Shown here in pieces: positions 40,587 to 49,652 of a stretch of 64,000 bases of DNA. Within the stretch, counting starts at the first letter, position 1; every line of letters starts with the position of its first letter. The notes beneath the pieces were generated by a model, which was not told the origin of the DNA, ran no database searches, and saw only the letters and a list, made by a program, of their open reading frames with translations. Source of the DNA: a virus; IMG/VR virus record IMGVR_UViG_3300042887_004758, positions 1 to 64,000 of that record; one strand, written 5' to 3'. Made by a program: the position numbers and the translations under genes.

Positions 40587-42179
40587 TTACTTTTGTATTA
40601 CAAACTTCTGAACATCATTGGATGTTTGAATGAAATAAATTCCATCTTCAAAGTTTGAAAGATTGATTGTGGTTGGTGCATAATCCTCATAAACTCTTTG
40701 ACCCACCTGATTCATCACGAAGATGGGAGTTCTATTTGGTGAAACAACATTCAAAAAGTCAGAGGTTGGGTTGGGGTAAATTGTGAAGTTGGATGTGGTT
40801 TTGTTGTCAACACCGATCACAACAGGATTTGACAAAAGTGGATGTGTGAAATCCGCTCCCAAAGCTGGTGAATTACTTTCGCTAAGTCTAGCATCAGGAG
40901 TCAAACCCAAATCAACAAACAAATTAACCCAATCAATTTGTTCAACTGTTGTTGTTGAGTCGTTGTTGTTTACACCGAAGAATGAGTTGTAAAAATCCTC
41001 CGTTCCTGAAACACAATTTGAACCATTCGGAAGATCAGCCAAAATATTATTTGCAAACACCAAATCTCCGATTGTTACATTCACTTGTGACGAAATACCT
41101 TCAATTGACACGCCTTTTTCCCAACCTGTAACCAAAGAATTGAAGATAGAAGTTGAGGTGTTTCTTCTCAAACGAAATGCCTTTTCAAAGGTCTCACCAT
41201 TTGGAAGAGTTTCTGTAACATCATCACCAAATGGTCCAACCAAAGTTACATTAGAAAAAACAGGTGAGGTTAGAGGTTCATTAGGAGATCCTTGACCATC
41301 GTTGTCTGATTCAAATGAGTTAGAGTCACCAACTGCATCATACATATATTTGTTTCTAATTGACAAAACAAATTGAACTTTTCCTCTGTAACCAAAGTCT
41401 GTGTCAAAATCATCATCAATACCACTATAAGCGATGAGGTGCTTACAATTTACAGTTCCACCGAACCATTCAAATGAATCATCACCTGAATAAGATACTT
41501 GAACATTATTTACATAAGTCCCTGAACCGACAGAACCAAAGGTAATGCCGTTGATTTCTTTATTTGGTTCAAGAGCAATACCACAAAATTCAACTCTAAC
41601 ATATTCTAATATACCTGAGTTGTCATTATCATCAGTTCCACCGTATTCAGTATCCGAAGAGGCTGGAATACCTTCGATATTTGCAATACCACCAGGTTGA
41701 TTATTGATTGCATTACCCAAAATAACTAATCCTCCCCAATCACCCTCAGCTCTCTCACCCACAGGTTGATTGGATGTAAAAACGATGGGTTGGTCTTGTG
41801 TCCCTTGTGCAATAATTTTGGAACCTTTCGTGACAATCAAAGTTGCTTGTGTTGATGCGTCTCCTCTGATAATTGTTCCTGGTTGAATTGTCAAAACCGC
41901 ACCATTTTTGACATATATTTTGTTTTGGAGTTCAACAACACCTCCGATGGTTGTATTAACCGTAATATCAGAAGAAAGGATCATAGACGGGGTTGGGTAT
42001 TCTGTGTTTTGTGGATCCCAATTTGTCCATCCATAAGTCCAATCGGTGGCTGTTGTGTTGTCAGTCACAGGGAAGGCACCTCTGTAGTTTACATAATCCC
42101 AAGTCCATTCTTGAGCATTAGTCGTCAAAAGACCCATAAATAGTGACAGGGTCAGCAAAATTTGTTTTCTCATAATCAT
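40587..42179 (-). CDS. Secreted T9SS type A sorting-domain protein
   Basis: Signal peptide MRKQILLTLSLFMGLLTTNA (after a possible extra Met-Ile), a Thr/Asn/Gly-rich body with beta-helix-like steps (for example GDWGGLVILGNAINNQPGGI), and a classical type IX sorting domain at the C-terminus: TIYPNPTSDFLNVV, then GQRVYE, GIYFIQTSNDVQKFVIQK. T9SS moves such cargo across the outer membrane and usually anchors it to the surface. It is the first gene of a two-gene operon with the TonB-dependent receptor, and proteins of this kind commonly pair with TonB receptors in Bacteroidetes. Confidence 0.92.
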   Translation of the reverse strand: MIMRKQILLTLSLFMGLLTTNAQEWTWDYVNYRGAFPVTDNTTATDWTYGWTNWDPQNTEYPTPSMILSSDITVNTTIGGVVELQNKIYVKNGAVLTIQPGTIIRGDASTQATLIVTKGSKIIAQGTQDQPIVFTSNQPVGERAEGDWGGLVILGNAINNQPGGIANIEGIPASSDTEYGGTDDNDNSGILEYVRVEFCGIALEPNKEINGITFGSVGSGTYVNNVQVSYSGDDSFEWFGGTVNCKHLIAYSGIDDDFDTDFGYRGKVQFVLSIRNKYMYDAVGDSNSFESDNDGQGSPNEPLTSPVFSNVTLVGPFGDDVTETLPNGETFEKAFRLRRNTSTSIFNSLVTGWEKGVSIEGISSQVNVTIGDLVFANNILADLPNGSNCVSGTEDFYNSFFGVNNNDSTTTVEQIDWVNLFVDLGLTPDARLSESNSPALGADFTHPLLSNPVVIGVDNKTTSNFTIYPNPTSDFLNVVSPNRTPIFVMNQVGQRVYEDYAPTTINLSNFEDGIYFIQTSNDVQKFVIQK

Positions 42180-42238
42180 CTTTTTTTAAATTTATTGTAA
42201 ATTATACGTCTATAATTACAATAGGTCAAAAGAAGGTT

Positions 42239-42255
42239 GTTAAGAGAAAGTTAAG
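42239..42255 (-). promoter_or_regulatory. Direct repeat CTTAAC-N5-CTTAAC, Pho-box-like
   Basis: Two copies of CTTAAC spaced 11 bp apart, 60-76 nt before the T9SS-protein start. The 11-bp period and the TTAAC core resemble PhoB/PhoP-family operators. TATAATTTA follows downstream as a possible -10 region. No other gene in the window has this repeat. Confidence 0.45.
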
Positions 42256-42272
42256 TAAATAATAATAAGGAG

Positions 42273-42527
42273 TTATTTTTTTTCTTTACAGTAGGAACCT
42301 GAACATCTTTTCTTACCATCAAGACCAGGCATCCTTCCTTTACACACTTGAACCGCATATCCATTAGCATATGCACTTGGATAAACATCATATTTTGCTT
42401 TAGCGGCTGATATACCACGAGAACACAACTTATTTGATTTTTTCTTTTTCTCGGTAATGTAAGCCTCAATAAGAAACCTTCTCAAGATTTCTTTCATATC
42501 TTCATTATTTAAAATAATTTTACTCAT
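42273..42527 (-). CDS. Small Cys-rich virion-type protein, 84 aa
   Basis: The N-terminal 21 residues (IILNNEDMKEILRRFLIE then AYIT) fit the [LI]-x-E propeptide pattern. The remainder contains KLCSRGISAAKAKYDVYPSA and YANGYAVQVCKGRMPG, a motif shared with T4-like marine phages, and two further Cys. Likely a small structural protein matured by the head protease; metal binding by the Cys is possible. It overlaps the next gene by 4 nt. Confidence 0.72.
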   Translation of the reverse strand: MSKIILNNEDMKEILRRFLIEAYITEKKKKSNKLCSRGISAAKAKYDVYPSAYANGYAVQVCKGRMPGLDGKKRCSGSYCKEKK

Positions 42528-44023
42528 TTTTTATTTACGACTTGGAAATTTATTTCGTTTTTGTATGTGACAATATTATTATTTTGATTTAGTTGTAAAT
42601 CAATAAAATATTCATTTGGGATCTTGTCTTTAAGATCTAAAATAAAGAAATATTCCTGAGGTGTTCTATTAAGTTCAGTCCAATCTGTAACCTGAACCTC
42701 GGTTTGACCCTCCTTTACATATATCCTGTATTGAACATCAATGTCGTCGACAATATGTGATTTCGTATAAGCCTTTTTAGGTATAACCGATATTTTTCTT
42801 TGATCTGTGTTCAATATTTTCTCGGCGTATTGAATTCCATAGAATGTAAATCCGTACTCTTGAGTGTCGGGTAATGAGGTGTCATATTGTAAACTATCAC
42901 TATAAGATTTGAGTTCAAATTCATTTTCTATATTGGATAATACAACACCATTTAATACAAGATTTTTCCATCTATCGGTATATAAACAATTCAAACTTCC
43001 CCCCGTAATGGCAGGTACTGAAACCTTATATATCCCTTTACTAACTCTACAGGTTGATATACCTGTCAATCCCGCAATTTCATCGCCATTTGGATCTAAG
43101 ATGTCCACCGTAGGACTTGAATCCAAATTTATTGGGGATCCATTTCTTGAAATGTAGAGATAAAGTTCATTGGATGTACCTTCGGTAAAATTAGTTCTTG
43201 AATCATCAATCACATCATTCCAAGTGGAATAAAGGTAGGGTTCATAAAATGTTTGAGTATGTCTTGTAAAGAATCCCACAAAATATGATTCACTCAAACC
43301 TGTTAAGTTTTCTACTTGTGGAACATAAGCGACACCCCACCCTACATTATTTGTCAAAGATCCGTTTAAAATGGAGTTTATTTCACTTGTCATATCGAAT
43401 GAAATATCTTCGTCACCAAATTCAAAATGTTGGGTGTCTACAATGGTGAGTGCTGAATAATTAACCTGACCACTTGTTCCGGTATTATCATTTATATAAA
43501 TTCCGTTTGTACTCCAATCGTAAATAAGTTGTCTGTCAAAGTAATTGGATGGTCTCAATGAATAGGATTTATCAGTTTCAATAATGTTTCTATAATATTG
43601 ACTGTTAACATTGTCTACAGAGGTTTCGTTGAAATCATATCCAACACCTTCATCCCAACTTTGTGTTGTTCCTGTCGCTCCACCCGATTTTGGTATTCTA
43701 AAAAGAATCAAATCAAATGAAGTAGCTCTTCTTCTACCATCACTATTTGTTTCGTTTAGTAGATCCTCAAAGGCCGACGAATTGGTCATTCTTAATTCGT
43801 GGGTGATGTTTGTGTTACAGGATAAATTAAGATATCCTTCGGTAATTTTCTGTTGGAGAGGTTCTAAATCAAGATCAAAAATAAATCTCGAGAAAGATTT
43901 TGTTCCGATGGCGGGAAAGTTTGATCCGAAAAATAATTCTGTAACAGGGTTTCTACCCGTGTTTACTTCAGAATTAAAAACTATAGTATTGTTTCTACTA
44001 AAATATGAACGATGGTCAGACAT
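42524..44023 (-). CDS. Beta-rich structural protein, 499 aa
   Basis: Almost wholly beta-strand in appearance, with Asn/Ser/Thr/Tyr-rich repeats, several DxD/N loops and no enzyme motif. Probably a tail or fibre-associated virion protein, from composition and its place before the baseplate genes. ATATTTAT (44039-44046) precedes the ATG by 15 nt. Family not recognised. Confidence 0.75.
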   Translation of the reverse strand: MSDHRSYFSRNNTIVFNSEVNTGRNPVTELFFGSNFPAIGTKSFSRFIFDLDLEPLQQKITEGYLNLSCNTNITHELRMTNSSAFEDLLNETNSDGRRRATSFDLILFRIPKSGGATGTTQSWDEGVGYDFNETSVDNVNSQYYRNIIETDKSYSLRPSNYFDRQLIYDWSTNGIYINDNTGTSGQVNYSALTIVDTQHFEFGDEDISFDMTSEINSILNGSLTNNVGWGVAYVPQVENLTGLSESYFVGFFTRHTQTFYEPYLYSTWNDVIDDSRTNFTEGTSNELYLYISRNGSPINLDSSPTVDILDPNGDEIAGLTGISTCRVSKGIYKVSVPAITGGSLNCLYTDRWKNLVLNGVVLSNIENEFELKSYSDSLQYDTSLPDTQEYGFTFYGIQYAEKILNTDQRKISVIPKKAYTKSHIVDDIDVQYRIYVKEGQTEVQVTDWTELNRTPQEYFFILDLKDKIPNEYFIDLQLNQNNNIVTYKNEINFQVVNKK

Positions 44024-44045
44024 ATAGATATTTTATCTATAAATA

Positions 44046-45569
44046 TCAATTTATCTTAAAGTTTTGACTTAAAACTTTTTGATAAGCATCCATCATTTTT
44101 TTCATTAATTCAGTTGTCGTCGCCCCATTTGTTGTAGTTGGTACTGGTGGTAGACCATGATAAGAGTGAACGTGAGTTATCAAATACTCGATTATGTAAT
44201 TCAACAATTCCAATAGCTCTTCACCTCTCACCATAGAAGACACATTCGGAACAATATTTTCATTTATAAAATCAGCTGATACTCCATAATTTGTCCCCTC
44301 TAAATTGACTTTTTGTTTTCCTGGTATTGTAGATTGGTGAGATAAAAAATAAAACTTATCGGCTCCGAATATTTGTACAGTTGAGTTGTCGGATGAAGTC
44401 TTCGAATCTTCTAAATTAAGTTGTCTAATCTGAACTGGATTATCTTTTTTATCCTTCGAAAAAATTAATCCGAATCCACCAAAACCAGAAGATTCAGTTG
44501 AACTCAAAGATATGCCTACTTGACCTTGAAATTGTAATGAGTTAAGTAAAACACGGGCATCAGAGGTTTGAGTTGTTGCCTCCAAAACTCTTTGTGTTGG
44601 TCTGTAATAAAATGGAAATACATTACCTAAAGAAGGAGAAATACTTAGAGTTGAGTTTTTGAATTTGTCTAATAAAGTATTGATGAACTCAATCGCTTCG
44701 TCTATGGGTTTTCCAAGAAAGCTTTCTTTATAAGCTAATGTTTTTCCTTCGACAATAGTATCAGGAAGGATGTCCATAGTTCTTACATTTTGACCGGCAT
44801 CAATTCTATAAAAATAGATGTCGCCTGAAAAGTTGGACGTACTATCCAAATTAATTATATCCCACTCAACTAAATAAGATACATTAGTTACGACAGGTTC
44901 GAATTTAAAAACTTTTTTCAAAGTTTTTTCAGAAGTTGTTGTCTCCAAATTACTTAATTGAATAAACGATCTTCTTGGGTTCTCGTAGGGATAAATTTGT
45001 CCATTAGGCATTTTGAGTCCAATAGATTTTGCCTTCCCTGATCTCAATAAAAGATCTTCATCTTTTAAAATTATATCGGTATTATATCTTCCTAAAATTG
45101 CAATATCATTCGGATCGGGAAAAACAGATTGTGTTTTTGGATTGATATAAGAACCATCAGGGTTTTTTAGGTCCGGCATAGATGTAACTCTATTTCCCGT
45201 ATTTAATAATTGTTCAGAATTTGCATATACATCTTTATATTGAACTACAGGTGAAGAAATTGGCCCCTGAACATAAAACTTATTCTTATCATCTTCATAT
45301 TTTGGGTTAGAATAAATAATGTGAACATATTCACCGACCTTAGGAATTTGTCTGAAAAAGTATGGAATTAAAGAATTATAGACAAAAGGATCTCGTTTAG
45401 TCCAAAAATACTTAGAAGGAATATCACCGGGAATGTCAAATACTTCATCAGGAAAACTCGCCTTTATGATGTCATTACTATATCGTGTGGTTGGGCGAGC
45501 ACGAATTCTACCAATCACCAAAGGATCGTCAACCGAAACACATATTCCAGGATGTATTATTTTGGGCAT
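44046..45569 (-). CDS. Baseplate hub/spike-like protein (gp5-like OB fold), 507 aa
   Basis: The N-terminus has an OB-fold baseplate signature: CVSVDDPLVIGRIRARPT (about residues 11-28) and QIPKVGEYVHIIYSNPKYED (about 74-93), as in gp5/GpV-type spike proteins. The C-terminus is a helix-rich end with YLITHVHSYHGLPPVP (about 464-479), containing His residues that could bind iron or zinc at a tip. No lysozyme domain is visible. Probably part of the central baseplate hub. Confidence 0.78.
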   Translation of the reverse strand: MPKIIHPGICVSVDDPLVIGRIRARPTTRYSNDIIKASFPDEVFDIPGDIPSKYFWTKRDPFVYNSLIPYFFRQIPKVGEYVHIIYSNPKYEDDKNKFYVQGPISSPVVQYKDVYANSEQLLNTGNRVTSMPDLKNPDGSYINPKTQSVFPDPNDIAILGRYNTDIILKDEDLLLRSGKAKSIGLKMPNGQIYPYENPRRSFIQLSNLETTTSEKTLKKVFKFEPVVTNVSYLVEWDIINLDSTSNFSGDIYFYRIDAGQNVRTMDILPDTIVEGKTLAYKESFLGKPIDEAIEFINTLLDKFKNSTLSISPSLGNVFPFYYRPTQRVLEATTQTSDARVLLNSLQFQGQVGISLSSTESSGFGGFGLIFSKDKKDNPVQIRQLNLEDSKTSSDNSTVQIFGADKFYFLSHQSTIPGKQKVNLEGTNYGVSADFINENIVPNVSSMVRGEELLELLNYIIEYLITHVHSYHGLPPVPTTTNGATTTELMKKMMDAYQKVLSQNFKIN

Positions 45570-45571
45570 TT

Positions 45572-45784
45572 TTATGAATTTGTTCTATTTTTATATCTAA
45601 CTAAAAGTTCATTGTAAACCGTTTCAGTTATTTTCATATGTTCAGAAACTTTTTCGATAATTTTCTTGGAATCATCAAAATCTCTTCTAAGAATATCCAA
45701 AACTTCGGTAATTTTTTTATTTGGGGTATTATCGAAGTCAGATATTACTTCCTTTATAAATTTTTGTTCGTTTTCTGTAATCAT
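45572..45784 (-). CDS. Small helical protein, 70 aa
   Basis: Charged coiled-coil-like peptide (EVLDILRRDFDDSKKIIEKV) with no recognised motif. It overlaps the upstream gene by 4 nt and sits 2 nt before the gp5-like gene, so it is coupled with baseplate expression. Confidence 0.7.
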   Translation of the reverse strand: MITENEQKFIKEVISDFDNTPNKKITEVLDILRRDFDDSKKIIEKVSEHMKITETVYNELLVRYKNRTNS

Positions 45785-47721
45785 GTTACTTTACCATATA
45801 GTTTAGCTGGACCCAAAAAACCACCCGCAGTAGGTACTAATGGTGTAAGTTCATTTCCAAAATTTACTGTTGAAATTTGAACTTTTGAGTTTTCATCCAT
45901 TTCTTTTTTATATGCCCTCATTTGTGAGAAAGCATCTATCAAACCTAAATTTGGTGATCCATCAGGCATATCCCCGTTTGGGAATCCTAGTTTGTCTCTC
46001 TGTTCAATGTGATTTGAAAAAGCTCTGATTTCGGAAAATCCTTCCAACAAACCGGCAAAAGCAAGTGCGGGAAGAGGTATATCCAGTTTAGGGGCCAACA
46101 ATCTCAAAAGTGTTAATAACTCGTCAACTATACTTCTACACCTTTTGTAGTCACGAATCAAATTTACTAAAACAAAAGCAATAGAAAGTAATTTAGTGAT
46201 GATTACTATATATGAATTCTTAACTGATTTACTTATTTCTTTATTTAAGGAAGTAATGAGTTTGTAAATTTGTTTTTTTATTATTATAACTAAAACTTCT
46301 TTGAATTTTGCTTGAATTTCAGCAATCAAAGTGATCATGATATTTCTCATGTTGTCCAAGAAACTTTGGAAATCTTCTACTAAATCGACAAAATTTTGTT
46401 TTAATGCTTTGAACATTATAAAAATCGGCAACAAAACTTTAGGACTAATCAAAGACATAACAATAGTTTTGGGGAGTTGCCTCAGTACTTCTAAGTTTAG
46501 AACCGCATTAAAGTCAATTGTAGGAAGATTTTGTGACCACTCGGGGTTTTGTGCGGTTTCTTTAATATATTCTAAGAGTTCTTCTTGCAGTTGTTCATCA
46601 GTTTTATTTGAAGGGTTTTCCCAAATATTTGAAATATTAGTAATAATTTGATTGTAATCGACAGGTAATTTAACAGTATCACAACCCTCGAATTCAGAGA
46701 CTCGATTCATTACGTTATTGACCTCATTTTCTACATCTCTCAACTCAAATTCGGATAATTCAAAAAAAGAATCATCGATTTCCTCCAAAACAGAAATTTT
46801 AGAAGTTCCACCCACCTCAATTTCTTGAGTATTGTCAAAACATAGTCCAAGTATTCTCTGTATTATTTTCAATGAAACCGAAACATCCTCCAATTTTTTT
46901 TGACCAACATTCAATGACATATCAAGACATCCTGTAAGTAAGTTCATGATATTTTTGGCTATGTCCGTAAATTCAAAAATTTGGACACTTTGATAATAAT
47001 CAACTAAAAAGTCAGAAACGGTAGTAGGTGAGTTGAGTTTAGGTTGAAGTGTTATTTCATAAAAATCACCAAAATTACCAGTGTTAAGATCTTGAGTAAC
47101 ATATTTTATATCAAAAAGATCTTGACCTGAATTTCCTTTATAAAATTGACCATATTGTTCCGAATAACTTTGACTACTTAAAGTTCGATTATATAATTCT
47201 CTATTCATCGAAAATGGATTATTTTGAATAGAAAGAGGATCTTTTTCGTACAAAATTTTAGTTTGATTATCGTCGGGTGAATATTTTAAATAATCTAACA
47301 GGTCAATAGATTCGAGTTTTATGTATATTTTTTCGTTTGGAACATACTGTTGTTCTTGGTCACACCCTAAAGCTTTGATGGTAGAATCGGTAAGAAGTGT
47401 GGGGAGTTGATTTTTGACTTCTCTTGCCGCGTCCAACATGGCTTTCAATAAAATATCCAAAGTTTCACTTCCCGTCTCTGGATTTCTTACCAATTCTAAT
47501 AGCTGATCGTATTGGTTTTTTACCTTAGAAGAATTAAACTTTTGTGTTGCATTCTCTTTAGCGGAATTCAGTGTTTCAGAAAAAAACTTATTACTGGCAC
47601 TTTCAGCGTCACCAAGTCTTGTTTCTATTGAACTTATTTGTTTGAGTATTTTTTTACTGGTCTGACCACTTTTGATCTTACTCTTAATCTGATCGAAGTC
47701 ACCGCTTAAATCAAGTGCCAT
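45781..47721 (-). CDS. Large structural protein, 646 aa
   Basis: Alternates long coiled-coil helices (residues 1-110, 240-400) with a hydrophobic stretch of about 70 residues (about 425-540; several segments such as LLPIFIMFKALK, VLVIIIKKQIYKLI, VIITKLLSIAFVLVNLI). The hydrophobic region could insert in a membrane, as tape-measure or pore proteins do, but the rest is not tape-measure-like. It belongs to the baseplate operon. Family not recognised. Confidence 0.75.
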   Translation of the reverse strand: MALDLSGDFDQIKSKIKSGQTSKKILKQISSIETRLGDAESASNKFFSETLNSAKENATQKFNSSKVKNQYDQLLELVRNPETGSETLDILLKAMLDAAREVKNQLPTLLTDSTIKALGCDQEQQYVPNEKIYIKLESIDLLDYLKYSPDDNQTKILYEKDPLSIQNNPFSMNRELYNRTLSSQSYSEQYGQFYKGNSGQDLFDIKYVTQDLNTGNFGDFYEITLQPKLNSPTTVSDFLVDYYQSVQIFEFTDIAKNIMNLLTGCLDMSLNVGQKKLEDVSVSLKIIQRILGLCFDNTQEIEVGGTSKISVLEEIDDSFFELSEFELRDVENEVNNVMNRVSEFEGCDTVKLPVDYNQIITNISNIWENPSNKTDEQLQEELLEYIKETAQNPEWSQNLPTIDFNAVLNLEVLRQLPKTIVMSLISPKVLLPIFIMFKALKQNFVDLVEDFQSFLDNMRNIMITLIAEIQAKFKEVLVIIIKKQIYKLITSLNKEISKSVKNSYIVIITKLLSIAFVLVNLIRDYKRCRSIVDELLTLLRLLAPKLDIPLPALAFAGLLEGFSEIRAFSNHIEQRDKLGFPNGDMPDGSPNLGLIDAFSQMRAYKKEMDENSKVQISTVNFGNELTPLVPTAGGFLGPAKLYGKVT

Positions 47722-48092
47722 TACTTAAGATGATATTTACCATCATCAAGTTTGTCAATGTCTTTTCCGATTAAATTTTGAAGAACATCATCATCAATTT
47801 CACTTAAACTGAAATTTTCTTCACTTTGGTTGTTAGATTTTTCCCAAATCTGAGATTGAAGTTTTGACAAACTTAATTTTTTCTCGATGGTGTCATTTAT
47901 TATTTTTTGTTGTTCTTTAATAATTGGACCTAACACAGTCAAATCTTCAGGATCTTTCATCATTGAAGCCATCTTGTTCTGAAGTCTAACTGCAGTATTT
48001 CTTTGTTCAACCAACTCGTTGTAAATTTCTTGCATCAATCCCAAGATTGAATCTTTGGATAATTTGATTTCTTTTCTGCGTGGTTTTGTCAT
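47721..48092 (-). CDS. Coiled-coil protein, 123 aa
   Basis: Basic N-terminus (TKPRRKEIKLSK) then helical heptad-like sequence with many Gln, Glu and Lys; no motif recognised. It shares one base with the downstream gene's start region and lies just after the sigma-factor gene. Confidence 0.72.
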   Translation of the reverse strand: MTKPRRKEIKLSKDSILGLMQEIYNELVEQRNTAVRLQNKMASMMKDPEDLTVLGPIIKEQQKIINDTIEKKLSLSKLQSQIWEKSNNQSEENFSLSEIDDDVLQNLIGKDIDKLDDGKYHLK

Positions 48093-48100
48093 ATCTATAA

Positions 48101-48844
48101 TTATTCAGAATTCAATTTATTTAAGAATTCATAATACAGATGACGGTACTTTTTGATTGAACTCCTGACTTCTTTTGTGGACATGTTTGTCATTTCTCTT
48201 ATTGAAAGAAGTATGACGTTTTTATTGAATTTGTTGTTGTCGTTACCCAAGAAAACTCTCTCATAGTTTTTCAATAATTCAACAAGAGCATATCCCAACT
48301 TTATTTCATTTGTATTGAGATCAGATTTTTCAATAAAATCTTCAAGTTTTTCAACATACATATCAATGACTTCGGTCGTTTCTACATTTTCATATTCTAA
48401 ATAATAAATCAAGTCAGGTCTATTCTCTAAATTACTTGAAATATCCTCATATGAAATTCTTCTATTCTGATCTTTTTGGTCTTTTATGATCTGACCCATC
48501 AAATAGTTTTTACATATGGTTCCGAAATAAGAATATGCTTTTTTGTTTTTTTCAGGTTGAAATTTATCAACTTTGGTCAATAAAAAAGAATGCGTATCAC
48601 TATGGATGTCATTAAAATCCATATCTTTTCTGTATAACTTATATCGTCTTATGATTGATGAAATCATCTTATCCAATGGTGCGTGGAGAAACTCATCGTA
48701 GATTTTGTTTTTTTCACCCCACGTTTCGGCCTGAAGGAACATACGAACTGCATGTTCCTCCCTCTCGGCGAAATAATTTTTTTCTTTGGGTTTACGTCCC
48801 TTCTTAACTTTTTCAGTTTCCGTTACTGCTGACGTTGGATTCAT
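48101..48844 (-). CDS. Late-transcription sigma factor (gp55-like)
   Basis: Sigma-2-region features: DKMISSIIRRYKLYRKDMDF, LLTKVDKFQPEKNKKAYSYF then GTICKNYLMGQIIKDQ, matching the AYSYF..I.KN.L...I.. signature of region 2.4 helices in T4 gp55 and related phage sigma factors. A basic N-terminus (KKGRKPKEK) precedes. At 247 aa it is somewhat longer than gp55 (185). Such factors recruit host polymerase to late promoters together with the sliding clamp. Its probable targets are the [AG]TATTTAT motifs noted here. The start overlaps the upstream glycosyltransferase gene by 32 nt. Confidence 0.83.
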   Translation of the reverse strand: MNPTSAVTETEKVKKGRKPKEKNYFAEREEHAVRMFLQAETWGEKNKIYDEFLHAPLDKMISSIIRRYKLYRKDMDFNDIHSDTHSFLLTKVDKFQPEKNKKAYSYFGTICKNYLMGQIIKDQKDQNRRISYEDISSNLENRPDLIYYLEYENVETTEVIDMYVEKLEDFIEKSDLNTNEIKLGYALVELLKNYERVFLGNDNNKFNKNVILLSIREMTNMSTKEVRSSIKKYRHLYYEFLNKLNSE

Positions 48845-49652
48845 CCACTAATTCAGGTTCGTATTTTATTTCCCTATCCTGAATGAAGAAGTATTCCTTT
48901 TTGGCAACTTCTAACCAAAACTTAGCTTCATCAGGACTTAAAGGACTTTCACCGAACTTATAATTCCAAAAAATGGATCCTAACCTCATATTCGTATGTT
49001 TGTAACCAATCTTAGGGATGGTTCTTATAATTGCGGAATTATATGTCATTCTCATTAAGAATTCATACACAAATGTTAACTTCATCGACTCTTTAAATCC
49101 TCCATAATCCAAGAATGTTTCTTTTCTAATAACCATCCCACTACTTTGGAAGTTCTGAAAACGAGCGAGTAACTCGTTTGTAACTATACCGTAATCCAAA
49201 TTAAAGTTTGCGGCAAAGGTTGCTTCGTTGGTGAAACCAGCAAATTGGTTTTTGTCATCGACATCAACAACTACAGGCAAAAATGCTTGAGAGTCAGGAT
49301 ATGCTTCTTTATAGATTTCTACATTTTTGAACCAAATTGCGGAATATTCATCATCGAATTCACAAAAAGAAACCCACTCGTTAGTTGCTTTTGACACACC
49401 ATAGTTTATTTGTGCTTGAAATGATGGTTCACCTTCATAAGTCTCGATTTTGACTATATTTTGTAAGTCTCCGAAATCATAATCTGTCAAAAATAACTGA
49501 AGTGATTCTTCGGCGGTGGGGACGATTATGAATTCTGTTGGTAATACCTTTTGTTTTTGTATTGATTCAACAAGTTTTGAAAAAAAATCCGAAAAGTCTT
49601 TTGTTTTGGATGACTTGATCGGTAATATTATTGTAGTATTTGATGTACTCAT
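48813..49652 (-). CDS. GT2-like glycosyltransferase, 279 aa
   Basis: GT-A organisation: N-terminal beta-strand TTIILPIKSSKTKDFSDFF, a nucleotide-sugar-binding segment with NEWVSFCEFDDEYSAIW (acidic DD pair at about residues 99-100 serving as DXD), then SSGMVIRKETFLDYGGF, typical of family 2 enzymes acting after the donor site. Acceptor unknown. It lies in the same transcript as sigma and a GT-B enzyme, which suggests virion glycosylation or DNA modification. Confidence 0.8.
   Translation of the reverse strand: MSTSNTTIILPIKSSKTKDFSDFFSKLVESIQKQKVLPTEFIIVPTAEESLQLFLTDYDFGDLQNIVKIETYEGEPSFQAQINYGVSKATNEWVSFCEFDDEYSAIWFKNVEIYKEAYPDSQAFLPVVVDVDDKNQFAGFTNEATFAANFNLDYGIVTNELLARFQNFQSSGMVIRKETFLDYGGFKESMKLTFVYEFLMRMTYNSAIIRTIPKIGYKHTNMRLGSIFWNYKFGESPLSPDEAKFWLEVAKKEYFFIQDREIKYEPELVDESNVSSNGN

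Noticed and set aside
37802-42179. Integrated host island or assembly chimera
   Set aside because: Flanking genes are phage structural genes on both sides with no integrase, repeats or composition jump visible; kept as phage cargo, though read-level checks would decide.
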